The notes below the pieces were generated by a model, which saw nothing but the letters and a program-made list of their open reading frames with translations, made no database searches and was not told the DNA's origin. Source: an uncultured Bacilli bacterium (lineage in GTDB: Bacteria; Bacillota_I; Bacilli_A; RF39; UBA660). Taken from it: a DNA stretch of 22,702 nt. Below, piece by piece: positions 8,489-16,105 of this stretch. The stretch is taken from assembly GCA_947626425.1 (NCBI GenBank), contig CANQRX010000010.1, positions 1-22,702 on the forward strand, given 5' to 3'. The position numbers and the translations under genes are program-made. How positions within the stretch are numbered: the stretch's first letter is position 1; each line of letters opens with the position of its first letter.

Positions 8489-8767
8489 TACAAATTTATC
8501 GGAATTAATAAAAATGCCCTATTTATGTGGGATAAGCAATATAACGAACATCTAAAGAAAAAGAAAAAGCCAATGTCTTAATAGTAATACTGAAATAAAT
8601 AATTTTTCGATTTATGACGAGATTATTCAAAACTATATTTTTAATTAGACAAAATTTTGGTTACTAAATTTTTAAAATTTATGATAATATCTTTTTAAGA
8701 GAACTACATTACTATGCTTATTTTAGCAATATTATATTACCTTTTTGTATTTTCCGATACTTTTAGA

Positions 8768-8783
8768 CTCCGTCCATCGAAAA
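8768..8783 (+). repeat. Second copy of the CTCCGTCNATCGAAAA repeat
   Basis: This copy matches 8466-8481 at 15 of 16 positions, 302 bp downstream. Similarity fades afterwards: AAATTT, GGAA and TAAAAAT blocks occur in the same order in both copies. The right arm of the upstream hairpin is not kept. It lies just before the -35 of the next promoter. Confidence 0.5.
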
Positions 8784-8790
8784 TGGAAAT

Positions 8791-8819
8791 TTGGAAATAA
8801 AAATAAATTATGCTATAAT
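8791..8819 (+). promoter_or_regulatory. Strong promoter with extended -10
   Basis: TTGGAA (8791-8796), a 17-nt spacer and a perfect TATAAT (8814-8819) preceded by TGC (8811-8813) make one of the best promoters in the window. It drives the leader ORF at 8845 and the gene at 8871. Confidence 0.8.
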
Positions 8820-8844
8820 TATTTTTGAAAGGAGAAAGAAAAAA

Positions 8845-8874
8845 ATGAGGATTAACGTCTTTATTAATTTATGA
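8845..8874 (+). CDS. 9-codon leader ORF coupled to the next gene
   Basis: An ATG at 8845 with an excellent AGGAG (8830-8834, 10 nt upstream) opens a 9-codon ORF, MRINVFINL. Its TGA (8872-8874) overlaps the ATG of the following gene (8871-8873) as ATGA. The downstream gene has no ribosome binding site of its own at normal spacing, so ribosomes that finish the leader probably reinitiate on it. The leader could be a simple coupling device or a regulatory peptide. Alternatively a frameshift has split the true N-terminus of the downstream gene, since the two frames differ by two. Confidence 0.5.
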   Translation: MRINVFINL

Positions 8875-9572
8875 CTTTAGAATGTAAAAAAGAACTTTTA
8901 AAATATATGGTTCTTAATATAAATCTTAATAACGACAAAGCAACCATATATAACTTACTAAAATTCAACTATTTTGACCAAGCCATTTCTAACATTGATG
9001 ATTTATCTTTTTCTTTTGATATTGATCCTCAAGATAAAGTAAACGCAAAAGAATTTATTACAGCCTTTGCCTATTTTATTAATATTATCAAAGAAAAATT
9101 TTTTAACTCATGTCGATTAGAATATAACATTATTAATATTATTGAAGCAAATATTGAAGAAATAAATAACTACTTAAGTATTAAAAATGATTCTCTAAAA
9201 AAAGAAGCTTTAAAAATAATTATTACTAATTTTATCAAAAATGAAAAATATGTACCAAATATCAAAACTTTTTTAGAAGAAAATAACATTGAATTTAAAG
9301 ATATTAACACATATTCTCCAAAAGAATGCGAAAAAATTGCCAATCTGCTATCAGATATAGTTTTTTGTCAAAGAGGTCGTGGCAAATATGATGATTTATT
9401 CATTAATATTGAATATAGTTTAAATCAACAATTAGATTTTATAAAAAGAAATCGAAATTCAAAGCAAATTGAAATTTACAAAAAAAACTATATATTAAAT
9501 TTTAATAAAGCATATGAAACCATGTTTAAAAATTATAATTCCAAAAAGAAATATCTTAAATATTTTCAATAA
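8871..9572 (+). CDS. Hypothetical helical cytosolic protein
   Basis: I do not recognise this 233-aa protein. It has no signal peptide or clear membrane segment and is rich in Ile, Asn, Lys, Glu and Phe, with predicted helices throughout. Visible features are an FSFDIDPQDKVNAKEF stretch near residues 47-62, a probable helical bundle (residues 60-130), and a basic FCQRGRGKYDDLF segment near 165-177. It ends in a Lys/Tyr-rich tail (KKKYLKYFQ). Expression appears to depend on the 9-codon leader ORF ending at its ATG, under a strong extended -10 promoter. A terminator follows immediately, so it is effectively monocistronic. Codon use is like its neighbours. It lies just upstream of the MoxR operon but has its own promoter and terminator, so no functional link can be claimed. 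Confidence 0.75.
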   Translation: MTLECKKELLKYMVLNINLNNDKATIYNLLKFNYFDQAISNIDDLSFSFDIDPQDKVNAKEFITAFAYFINIIKEKFFNSCRLEYNIINIIEANIEEINNYLSIKNDSLKKEALKIIITNFIKNEKYVPNIKTFLEENNIEFKDINTYSPKECEKIANLLSDIVFCQRGRGKYDDLFINIEYSLNQQLDFIKRNRNSKQIEIYKKNYILNFNKAYETMFKNYNSKKKYLKYFQ

Positions 9573-9573
9573 T

Positions 9574-9603
9574 TTTCCATTTATAACAATTGGAAATTTT
9601 TTT
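9574..9603 (+). terminator. Terminator after the hypothetical gene
   Basis: TTTCCA (9574-9579) pairs with TGGAAA (9591-9596) around an 11-nt loop and is followed by seven T residues. It begins right after the stop codon at 9572. Confidence 0.65.
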
Positions 9604-9608
9604 ATGAC

Positions 9609-9637
9609 TTGCGATTTCTATCTTCTTAATATACAAT
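9609..9637 (+). promoter_or_regulatory. Promoter of the MoxR/Bat-type operon
   Basis: TTGCGA (9609-9614), a 17-nt spacer and TACAAT (9632-9637) lie about 35 nt before the moxR-like start. An AGGTGAT ribosome binding site follows. Confidence 0.55.
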
Positions 9638-9671
9638 AAAGATAAATTTTGAGAGGTTTAAAGGTGATATT

Positions 9672-10643
9672 ATGAAAAAAGAAGATATTTTTAAATGTAA
9701 AGAAATTATTGAAAAATTAAATAATTATTATTCAATACGAATTGTTGGTCAACAAAATTTATTTAAATCTTTATTAATTTCTTTAATGGCTAACGGGCAT
9801 ATTTTATTAGAATCGGTTCCAGGTCTTGCAAAAACAACGGCCGCCAAAATTTTAACCGAAGCAGTAGCAGGTAAGTTCTCCCGAATTCAATGCACTCCCG
9901 ATTTATTACCAAGTGATATAATTGGAACCCAAATATTTAACTACGCCAATAACAGTTTTGAAACTAAACTAGGTCCTATTATTGCTAATTTTGTTTTACT
10001 AGATGAAATAAATCGGTCAAGTGCTAAAACGCAAAGTGCAACCTTAGAAGCGATGCAAGAAAGACAAATAACTATTGATGGAAAAATTTATAAATTGCCC
10101 GAAATTTTTATTGTTATTGCAACTCAAAACCCAATTGAACAAGAAGGAACTTACCTTTTAGCCGAAGCTCAATTAGACCGCTTTTTATTAAAAGAAAAAA
10201 TTAATTATCCAACAATGGAAGAAGAAATAGAAATTTTAAACCGTTTAGAAAAAAATGTTTTTGAAAATAAAGAAGCTATTTTAAGTATTGATGATTTAAA
10301 ATTTTTGCAAGAAAAAACGAAAGAAGTTTATATTGACGATTCCATAAAAAAATACATTGCTAAAATAATTTTAGCAACCAGAGTTCCTCAAAACTTCATT
10401 GATAATAAATTAGCCAGTTACATTACTTTAGGCAGTAGTAGCCGCGGCTGTATTGCTTTTATGAAATGCGCGAAAGCTCTGGCTTTAATAAATGGTCGCG
10501 ATTTTGTTATTCCGGAAGACGTTAAAAACTTACGATACGCAATTTTAAGACATCGCATTACCCTTAATTTTTCGGCAATGGTTGATAATGTAACCGTTGA
10601 AAATATTATTGATGCCATTTTTGGAGGATTACCTTGCCCATGA
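9672..10643 (+). CDS. MoxR-family AAA+ ATPase
   Basis: A 323-aa cytosolic AAA+ ATPase of the MoxR family, which works as a chaperone-like ATPase with VWA-domain partners. Walker A is ESVPGLAKTT (47-56), Walker B is FVLLDEINR (107-115) and sensor 1 is ATQNP (150-154). The LDRF motif is near 168-171 and the sensor-2 region contains GSSSRG (254-259). The lid domain ends at FGGLPCP; length is normal for the family. It is the first gene of a six-gene operon with DUF58, DUF4381-like, two VWA and one TPR proteins, the standard MoxR-Bat arrangement. Its TGA overlaps the ATG of the DUF58 gene, so translation is coupled. In this family the ATPase is thought to remodel or assemble metal-dependent VWA complexes at the membrane; the client here is unknown. 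Confidence 0.93.
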   Translation: MKKEDIFKCKEIIEKLNNYYSIRIVGQQNLFKSLLISLMANGHILLESVPGLAKTTAAKILTEAVAGKFSRIQCTPDLLPSDIIGTQIFNYANNSFETKLGPIIANFVLLDEINRSSAKTQSATLEAMQERQITIDGKIYKLPEIFIVIATQNPIEQEGTYLLAEAQLDRFLLKEKINYPTMEEEIEILNRLEKNVFENKEAILSIDDLKFLQEKTKEVYIDDSIKKYIAKIILATRVPQNFIDNKLASYITLGSSSRGCIAFMKCAKALALINGRDFVIPEDVKNLRYAILRHRITLNFSAMVDNVTVENIIDAIFGGLPCP

Positions 10644-11515
10644 AATTAAGTTATATTAATCAAGTTAAAGCCAATATCTCGATTTATACCGATAAAAAAA
10701 CCACCAATATTTTAGATGGTACTTACAAATCTGTCTATAAAGGAAAAAGTATGAATTTTGAAAACTTAAGACAGTATGTTTTAAATGATGAAATTAAAGA
10801 TATTGACTGGAAATCTTCGGCTCGCAGTGGAGAGTTATTAGTCAAAGAATTTATTGCCGAAAAAAAGCACAACATTATGTTAATCATGGATAGTGGTCCC
10901 AAAATGGAAGCTGTGACCGACACTTTCGAAATTAAAAAAGACCTCGCTTTAATGATTGGCGGAACCTTAGGTTATATCGCAATTAAAAATAATGATTTTG
11001 TCGCCATGACTTATATTAACAATCAAAATATTGTTTACAAACCTTTTAAGTACACCTTATCAAGTTTAGATAATTACCTTTCAGAATATGATAACTTTGC
11101 AAATTTAGAAGATGGTGATTTAAATATCCTAATTGAAAGTGTTTTTAAAAATATTACTAAAAAAATGATCATTTTCATTATTACAGATCTGGCCGGCATT
11201 GATGAAATAAAAAGCAAAACTTTAAAAATGCTCAAGAAAAAACATGATGTTTTAATAATTAGCATTAACGATGCCTACATGCACGGGGACCAACTTTTTG
11301 ATATATCTAGTGAAGAATATATCCCCTCTTTTCTTTTACAAAATAAAAAACTTTGGGAAGTTGAAAAAGAAATTAAAAAAGATTTAATTACCAAAAATAA
11401 ACGCAAGTTAAAGTCCAACAGCGTGGCTTTTACAACCATAAGTTCCCAAAAAGAAATAAATACGAAAATTATACAATTATTGGAGGAACATAAATATGCC
11501 CGAATTAAAAACTGA
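10640..11515 (+). CDS. DUF58 domain protein (Bat/MoxR operon)
   Basis: A 291-aa cytosolic DUF58 protein. The family core is VYKGKSMNFENLRQYVLNDEIKDIDWKSSARSGELLVKEF (about 32-71), with the invariant IDWKSSAR. A VWA-like fold follows, whose first strand reads IMLIMDSGPKM; the usual DxSxS-type metal site is degraded, since DSGPK lacks both serines. Two starts are possible: ATG at 10640, overlapping the moxR stop as ATGA, or TTG at 10634 (two codons longer), which sits better from GGAGG (10623-10627; 6 nt versus 12 nt). I chose the ATG. The 3' end overlaps the next gene by 20 bp. DUF58 proteins accompany MoxR in nearly all such operons and are presumed to link the ATPase to the membrane VWA proteins. 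Confidence 0.88.
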   Translation: MKLSYINQVKANISIYTDKKTTNILDGTYKSVYKGKSMNFENLRQYVLNDEIKDIDWKSSARSGELLVKEFIAEKKHNIMLIMDSGPKMEAVTDTFEIKKDLALMIGGTLGYIAIKNNDFVAMTYINNQNIVYKPFKYTLSSLDNYLSEYDNFANLEDGDLNILIESVFKNITKKMIIFIITDLAGIDEIKSKTLKMLKKKHDVLIISINDAYMHGDQLFDISSEEYIPSFLLQNKKLWEVEKEIKKDLITKNKRKLKSNSVAFTTISSQKEINTKIIQLLEEHKYARIKN

Positions 11516-11951
11516 TTTAAGACCAATGTTTTCTTATTCTTTTTTACCGATTGTCGTTACTTTTATTATTTGTTTGATTCTTTTCTTCTTAATTTACATC
11601 CCAAAGAAAAAAAAGCCTTTGCAAATTATTAAACCCCCAGTTGATGATTTAGAAAAAATTAAAAAGAAATATTTACGAGAATTAAATGAATTATTAAATA
11701 ATTTTAACAATAAAACTTTTAATAATCGCCTTTCTTATCAAAAGCTTAGCAAAATAATTAGAAACTTTATTTATGAAGTAACTAATATTAAAGTAATAAA
11801 TTATACTTTAGAAGACATTGAAAAATTAAATATTCCCTGTTTAGCAAAATTAATTAAAGATTTTTATAATCCCGAATTTTCCATTATTTCGGAAGGTGAT
11901 TTAAAAAAAGCTATCGAAAAAACGAAAGAGGTGATTTTAAAATGGAATTAA
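11496..11951 (+). CDS. DUF4381-like single-pass membrane protein
   Basis: A 151-aa protein with one transmembrane helix near residues 14-36 (SFLPIVVTFIICLILFFLIYI), followed by a basic KKKK stop-transfer stretch and a cytosolic helical domain of about 110 aa. Size, topology and position between DUF58 and the first VWA gene match the DUF4381-type component of Bat operons. Sequence similarity alone is weak, so the name rests largely on context. GGAGG at 11482-11486 is 9 nt upstream of the ATG. The gene overlaps its neighbours on both sides (20 bp and 10 bp), which argues for stoichiometric coupled translation. Confidence 0.65.
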   Translation: MPELKTDLRPMFSYSFLPIVVTFIICLILFFLIYIPKKKKPLQIIKPPVDDLEKIKKKYLRELNELLNNFNNKTFNNRLSYQKLSKIIRNFIYEVTNIKVINYTLEDIEKLNIPCLAKLIKDFYNPEFSIISEGDLKKAIEKTKEVILKWN

Positions 11952-12946
11952 AGTACCCTCTCGTATTAGGAATAGTTCTTTTCCTTTTAATTCTTATAGT
12001 TATTTTTGGAAAAAAACAAAAAAGAAAATTTAAAAATGGTTTAAAAATTGCTAATACCAAGTATTTAAAAGAGTCTGTTTATTACCACAATTTAATGAAA
12101 AAATACCATTTATTAAAAAACTTAGTTTTAACTAGTTTATTAATTGCGATTGGAGCTTGTTCTTTCTTGGTCGCAAGATTAACCAAAATCGAAACATTTA
12201 CCGAAGAACAATATAATCGTGATGTTATGATATGTATGGATGTTTCAACCTCTGTTGATGAATTAAATCTCGAACTAATTGAAAGCTTAAAAAAAACAGT
12301 AGGAAATTTAGAAGGCGAACGCTTTGGCATTTCCATCTTTAATACTTCTAGTGTCCTACTTTCTCCTTTAACCGATGATTATGACTATATTATAAGTATT
12401 TTAGATAATATTAAAAAATCAATCAATTTAAATAATGATTTAAGCTTTTCATTCAATGATGAGCGCTTATATTTAGAAAACTATATAATAAGTGGCACAC
12501 TGGTAAACAATGAAACGCGTGGTAGTTCCTTAATTGGTGATGGCCTAGCTTCTTGTGTTTATGATTTTTCTAACTTAGATGAAGAACGAACCCGTCTTAT
12601 TATTTTTTCAACCGATAATGACTTAGCGGGCAAACCAATTGCTACCCTAGATGAAGCTGCCAATATTAGTTTAAGCAAAAATATTAAAGTTTTTGGAATT
12701 GGCACGGCCAAAATGCAAGCCCAAAAACAACAAGAATTTCAAAATGCCGTTTTAAAAACTGGCGGAAAATTTTATGAACAATCTTCTTCTTTAGTTGCCA
12801 ATATCGTCAATGATATTGAACAATCCTCTAAATCATTATTAAAAAAAGAAAGTAAAACAAAACGAATTGATATCCCCAAAGTTCCTTTTATCATCCTAAT
12901 TATTTCCTTATCAATTTTTATTATTTTTAGTAAGCAGGTGATGTAA
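11942..12946 (+). CDS. BatA-like VWA-domain membrane protein
   Basis: A 334-aa protein with two N-terminal membrane helices (about 5-23 and 60-79), a von Willebrand A domain (about 93-295) and a C-terminal helix (about 314-330), the BatA/BatB topology. The metal-ion site is mostly intact: DVSTS (Asp100, Ser102, Ser104), a GSSLIGDG segment (about 194-201) where many relatives have GT, and FSTDND (about 222-227) for the distal Asp. The domain should lie between the membrane helices on the outer face. GAGGTGAT precedes the ATG. The stop overlaps the next start by one base (TAATG). By family analogy it forms a membrane complex with the second VWA and TPR proteins, loaded or remodelled by MoxR; the substrate is unknown. 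Confidence 0.88.
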   Translation: MELKYPLVLGIVLFLLILIVIFGKKQKRKFKNGLKIANTKYLKESVYYHNLMKKYHLLKNLVLTSLLIAIGACSFLVARLTKIETFTEEQYNRDVMICMDVSTSVDELNLELIESLKKTVGNLEGERFGISIFNTSSVLLSPLTDDYDYIISILDNIKKSINLNNDLSFSFNDERLYLENYIISGTLVNNETRGSSLIGDGLASCVYDFSNLDEERTRLIIFSTDNDLAGKPIATLDEAANISLSKNIKVFGIGTAKMQAQKQQEFQNAVLKTGGKFYEQSSSLVANIVNDIEQSSKSLLKKESKTKRIDIPKVPFIILIISLSIFIIFSKQVM

Positions 12947-13884
12947 TGCATATTTCTTTTATCATTCCGTTATGGTTAATGATTATTATTTCTGGATTTC
13001 TTATTTTTTTCGTTATCAAATTCAATCAAAAAAATAAGTTTCAACTTTTATTAATTGCCCTTTTATTTTTAATCAATATTCGTTTTCATGTTTTAGCAAC
13101 TAATACTTTAACCGTAACCAATAATTTAGATGTCTTATTTGTTATTGATAATTCGCAAAGTATGAATGCCATGGATTATAATGGCGAAAACCCAAGATTA
13201 TCAGCAGTTAAAAATGATTGTAAAAAAATTATTAATGAATTAACAGGTGCCCGATTTTCGTTAATTACTTTTAATAATCGTGCGAAAATAGTCGTACCAT
13301 TCACTCGTGATGAAGATATTTTGTTAGAATCAATTGATATTTTAAACGTAATTGAAAAATTTTATGCCCAAGGTTCTTCCCTAAACTCCCCTATTGAGTT
13401 AATGCAAAAAACCTTAGAAGACGCTTCTAAAAAGGAAAATCGTCTACGAATTGTTTTTTATATAAGTGATGGTGAAATAACTGATAAAACTTACCTAGCT
13501 AGTTATAAAAAAATAAAAGACTATGTTAATGACGGAGCTGTTTTAGGATATGGCACCCCAAAAGGTGGTTATATGAAAACGAAAGATGATTATTCAGGTA
13601 ATGAAACATATGTAATGGATTACAGCGGGTCATACGGCAAAGCTATTTCCAAAATAGATGAAAATAATTTAAAAACAATTGCTAAAGACCTAAACATCGA
13701 TTATTTAAATATGAATAATCCTAAAAATATTGAAGCTAAATTAAAAAAAATTAAAAATAATATTTTTGTAAATTCTACCGAAAATAATCAAAAAACTTTT
13801 AATGATATTTATTTTATATTCGCTTGTTTTTTACTAATCGGTTTAATGTTTGAATTTTATAATTTAAGGAGGAATAAAAATTGA
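12946..13884 (+). CDS. BatB-like VWA-domain membrane protein
   Basis: A 312-aa paralogue of the preceding protein. Two helices open it (about 5-24 and 32-50), followed by the VWA domain with a full metal site: DNSQS (Asp68, Ser70, Ser72), QGSSLNSPI (about 142-150) and YISDGE (Asp175). A C-terminal helix lies near 287-305, with a short basic tail. An inserted region with GYMKTKDDYSGNETYVMDYSG (about 208-228) between the last strands is typical of BatB proteins. The ATG overlaps the previous stop (TAATG) and is preceded by AGGTG. The 3' end overlaps the start of the TPR gene by 4 bp (TTGA). The two unequal VWA proteins probably form a heteromeric membrane assembly; this is inference from family knowledge. 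Confidence 0.88.
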   Translation: MHISFIIPLWLMIIISGFLIFFVIKFNQKNKFQLLLIALLFLINIRFHVLATNTLTVTNNLDVLFVIDNSQSMNAMDYNGENPRLSAVKNDCKKIINELTGARFSLITFNNRAKIVVPFTRDEDILLESIDILNVIEKFYAQGSSLNSPIELMQKTLEDASKKENRLRIVFYISDGEITDKTYLASYKKIKDYVNDGAVLGYGTPKGGYMKTKDDYSGNETYVMDYSGSYGKAISKIDENNLKTIAKDLNIDYLNMNNPKNIEAKLKKIKNNIFVNSTENNQKTFNDIYFIFACFLLIGLMFEFYNLRRNKN

Positions 13885-14507
13885 AAAAGTTAGCCAAAAT
13901 TATTTTAATCTTAATGATTTTTTCTTTTTTAAAATTATTCTATTCATGGTCTATTAATGAAATTATTAAGAAAAATTACAATCAAAATGTATATGATAGT
14001 ATTTTAGTTAAAACTTTATATTTTTTTAATTTTAATGAACCATATATTGCCTTTTATAATGAAGGTAACATTTTATATAGATTAGGAAATTATGACGAAG
14101 CCATAAATAAATATCAAGAAGCTTTACATAAAACAAAACAGCAAGATAAAATTTGCGATATAAGGATTAATCTAACTTTAGCAAAATATCAAAAAATTGA
14201 TTTAAACAGTACAACCGCGAAAGAAGAGTTAGAAAATCTTAAAGAAACGTTAGACCTAAATCATTGTTTAGGAAATGAAACCACAAATTTAAGTCAAGAA
14301 ATTTCTAATATTCAAAATAATTTAAAACAAGATAATCAAAAAGAAAGCGATGACGATAATCAAAATAACAACAGTAATGAAGATAATGCCAATTTAGAAA
14401 AACAATTAGAAGAAATTGAACGACAAGCAAGAGAAGATAGGGAATCCGACATGGAGTTTTATGAGCATTTAAATGATGACATCTTTTATGATGGAGATAG
14501 TTGGTAA
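13881..14507 (+). CDS. BatC-like TPR membrane protein with acidic tail
   Basis: A 208-aa protein starting with TTG at 13881, preceded by a perfect AAGGAGG (13866-13872) 8 nt upstream; the start overlaps the previous TGA. A signal-anchor helix occupies about 5-22. Two TPR-like repeats follow (about 53-86, with YNEGNILYRLGNYDEAINKYQEAL, and about 87-120). A low-complexity Asn/Asp/Glu linker (about 148-172) and a charged helix with EIERQAREDRESDMEFYEHLNDD come last. This matches the BatC position and design at the end of Bat operons: a TPR scaffold tethered to the membrane next to the VWA pair. No BatD/BatE-like gene follows. The operon ends here with a hairpin. Confidence 0.8.
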   Translation: MKKLAKIILILMIFSFLKLFYSWSINEIIKKNYNQNVYDSILVKTLYFFNFNEPYIAFYNEGNILYRLGNYDEAINKYQEALHKTKQQDKICDIRINLTLAKYQKIDLNSTTAKEELENLKETLDLNHCLGNETTNLSQEISNIQNNLKQDNQKESDDDNQNNNSNEDNANLEKQLEEIERQAREDRESDMEFYEHLNDDIFYDGDSW

Positions 14508-14530
14508 AAGGCTTTTCAAAAGTCTTTTAA
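14506..14530 (+). terminator. Terminator of the Bat-type operon
   Basis: AAAAGGCTT and AAGTCTTTT form a 9-bp stem with one G-U pair around TTCAA, starting at the last base pair of the stop codon. The T-run is short. It converges with the trigger factor terminator. Confidence 0.5.
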
Positions 14531-14538
14531 ATTGCCAC

Positions 14539-14574
14539 AAAAAAAGATTGAAACCAATTTCAGTAACAATCTTT
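14539..14574 (-). terminator. Terminator of trigger factor gene
   Basis: On the minus strand AAAGATTG (14574-14567) pairs with CAATCTTT (14550-14543) around a 16-nt loop and runs into seven T residues. It overlaps the last two bases of the tig stop codon. Confidence 0.75.
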
Positions 14575-15820
14575 AATTATTTTTTAAAAATTCTAAAGCC
14601 TTATGCATTTTAATATCATATTTTATAACATCTTTATTACCATAAGCTTTTATTAATTCTTCTTTACTAATTCCGTAATTATCAGCCATTGTTTGAGCAT
14701 TTTCCTCAACTTCTTCTTCACTTACCGTAATATTTTCAGCTTCAGCTATTTCTTCTAATAAATAACGCATTTTTATTCTAGAAATAGCTTCCGTTTTTGT
14801 ATTTTCATCAAACTCTTTTTTAGTTAAACCAGTTACAGTTAAATAATCTTCAATTTTATAACCGTTAGAATCTAGCTTTCTTTTTAATTGATCTACAACT
14901 CTTTTAATTTCTTCATCAATAATTTCTTCATTAATTTCCACTTCTAAATTATCACTTGCTTTTTTCAAAACTTCATCAGTATATTTATTTTCAGCATCAA
15001 TTTCCCGTTCTTGCGTTAATACATTTCTTATTTCTTCACGTAATTCTTTTTCATTAGAAACTTTTTCATAACCTAAATCTTCATAAAATTCTTCATTTAA
15101 TTCCGGTAATACTCTAGTTTTAAGTTCATTTAAAGTAACTTCAAAATCAACTTTTTTGCCTGCCAATTCTTTATAGTAAGTATCAGGAAATTGTAAATGT
15201 AAAACTTTCGTTTCGCCAACTTTCATACCAACAATTCCTTCCTCAAAACCAGGAATAAAAGTATTTGAACCTAAAGTTAAAGAATAATTTTTATCACTTC
15301 CACCATCGAAAGCCTTACCATCAATAGTTCCTTTAAAATCAATTACAGCAACATCATTTAATTCAGCAATATCTCCATCTTTAGCTTTAATTTCAGCAAA
15401 ATTAGCTCTAATATTTTCAATATTTTTATCAATCTCTTCTTCGGTTACTTCGACATTATCTTTTTTAACTTTTAAATCTTTATATTTTCCTAGTTTAACT
15501 TTTGGACGACTTATCAAAGTAAATTCAACTTCAACAGCGTCTTTACTAATCTTTTTAACTTCTGCACTAGGTTGGCAAGCTAACTCACTTTCATTTTCTT
15601 TTAAAACATCTGGATATATTTCCTTCAATAAATAATCAATAGCATCCGAATACAATGGTTCAATTCCATATTTTTTTAAAAATATATCTTTAGGAATATT
15701 ACCCTTTCTAAAACCATCAACTTTTAAATTCTTAGAATTTTTTTTAAATGATTTATCTAAAATTTTTTGCCATTGTTCACCTTCAATTTTTTTAGTTATT
15801 GTTTTGACATTATCTGCCAT
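14573..15820 (-). CDS. tig: Trigger factor, ribosome-associated chaperone/PPIase
   Basis: A 415-aa trigger factor. The N-terminal ribosome-binding signature is GFRKGNIP (36-43; consensus GFRKGKxP, Lys replaced by Asn). A FKBP-type prolyl isomerase domain follows (about 148-238) with VIDFKGTIDGKAFDGG, GSNTFIPGFEEGIVGMK and the EVTLNELK end. The long helical C-terminal chaperone arm completes the usual length. The start at 15820 is chosen because AGGAAG lies just upstream and the frame then begins close to the family's first strand; an ATG at 15838 would include that ribosome binding site within the coding region. The gene has its own promoter and terminator. It binds nascent chains at the ribosome tunnel exit, and matters more if the nearby chaperonin is truly broken. 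Confidence 0.95.
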   Translation of the reverse strand: MADNVKTITKKIEGEQWQKILDKSFKKNSKNLKVDGFRKGNIPKDIFLKKYGIEPLYSDAIDYLLKEIYPDVLKENESELACQPSAEVKKISKDAVEVEFTLISRPKVKLGKYKDLKVKKDNVEVTEEEIDKNIENIRANFAEIKAKDGDIAELNDVAVIDFKGTIDGKAFDGGSDKNYSLTLGSNTFIPGFEEGIVGMKVGETKVLHLQFPDTYYKELAGKKVDFEVTLNELKTRVLPELNEEFYEDLGYEKVSNEKELREEIRNVLTQEREIDAENKYTDEVLKKASDNLEVEINEEIIDEEIKRVVDQLKRKLDSNGYKIEDYLTVTGLTKKEFDENTKTEAISRIKMRYLLEEIAEAENITVSEEEVEENAQTMADNYGISKEELIKAYGNKDVIKYDIKMHKALEFLKNN

Positions 15821-15847
15821 TATAGCACTTCCTTCCATATGTTTTTT

Positions 15848-15876
15848 ATTATAACCTAGGCTATAGATTTTTGCAA
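15848..15876 (-). promoter_or_regulatory. Promoter of trigger factor gene
   Basis: On the minus strand TTGCAA (15876-15871), a 17-nt spacer and a perfect TATAAT (15853-15848) lie about 30 nt before the tig start, squeezed into the 87-bp gap after the surface-protein gene. Confidence 0.7.
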
Positions 15877-15904
15877 ATTTTTTTTTTTAGAAAACAACGG
15901 CCAT

Positions 15905-16105
15905 TTTTTAACTTTGAACAGATAACGTGTAAGGTGTACCAATTTCGCCGGTTCCGCCGGAAATCTGTATTGAGGGTTTCAAATACACGACGGGCCAGAC
16001 GACGTAGGAGTGATAGACGTAGAAGTTGCCGACATACCCCGTCGAGTCGACACTGAACGCATTGCTGGAAGCGCCCGAATTCGGCGTAATCGTCCATAAA
16101 TAGTT
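15905..16105 (-). repeat. GC-rich patch, candidate DGR variable region or conversion tract
   Basis: Counting by hand, 89 of 170 bases (15931-16100) are G or C, against roughly 30% in the same gene just upstream. The coding strand shows a run of NNC/NNT codons (TAC GTC TAT CAC TCC TAC GTC) followed by TGG CCC where relatives commonly have an Arg-Pro. It ends with a CCGG...CCGG inverted pair (15946-15961 region) near the stop codon. This is the pattern expected of an adenine-mutagenised template copy, but no template repeat or reverse transcriptase lies in the window. Confidence 0.45.

Larger units (their letters stand above)
8318..8870. other. Intergenic stretch with terminator, diverged repeat and ORF remnant
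   Basis: These 553 bases hold no full gene. The first 110 bases are AT-rich and unremarkable apart from a weak GATCA...TGATC inverted pair at 8380-8398. A terminator, a hairpin and a 43-codon open fragment (8453-8581) follow. That fragment includes SIEKTEYKFIGINKNALFMW, has no start codon and resembles a gene remnant. From 8582 to 8765 I see nothing definable. The 3' end holds the second copy of a 16-nt repeat and the promoter for the next operon. Confidence 0.6.
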
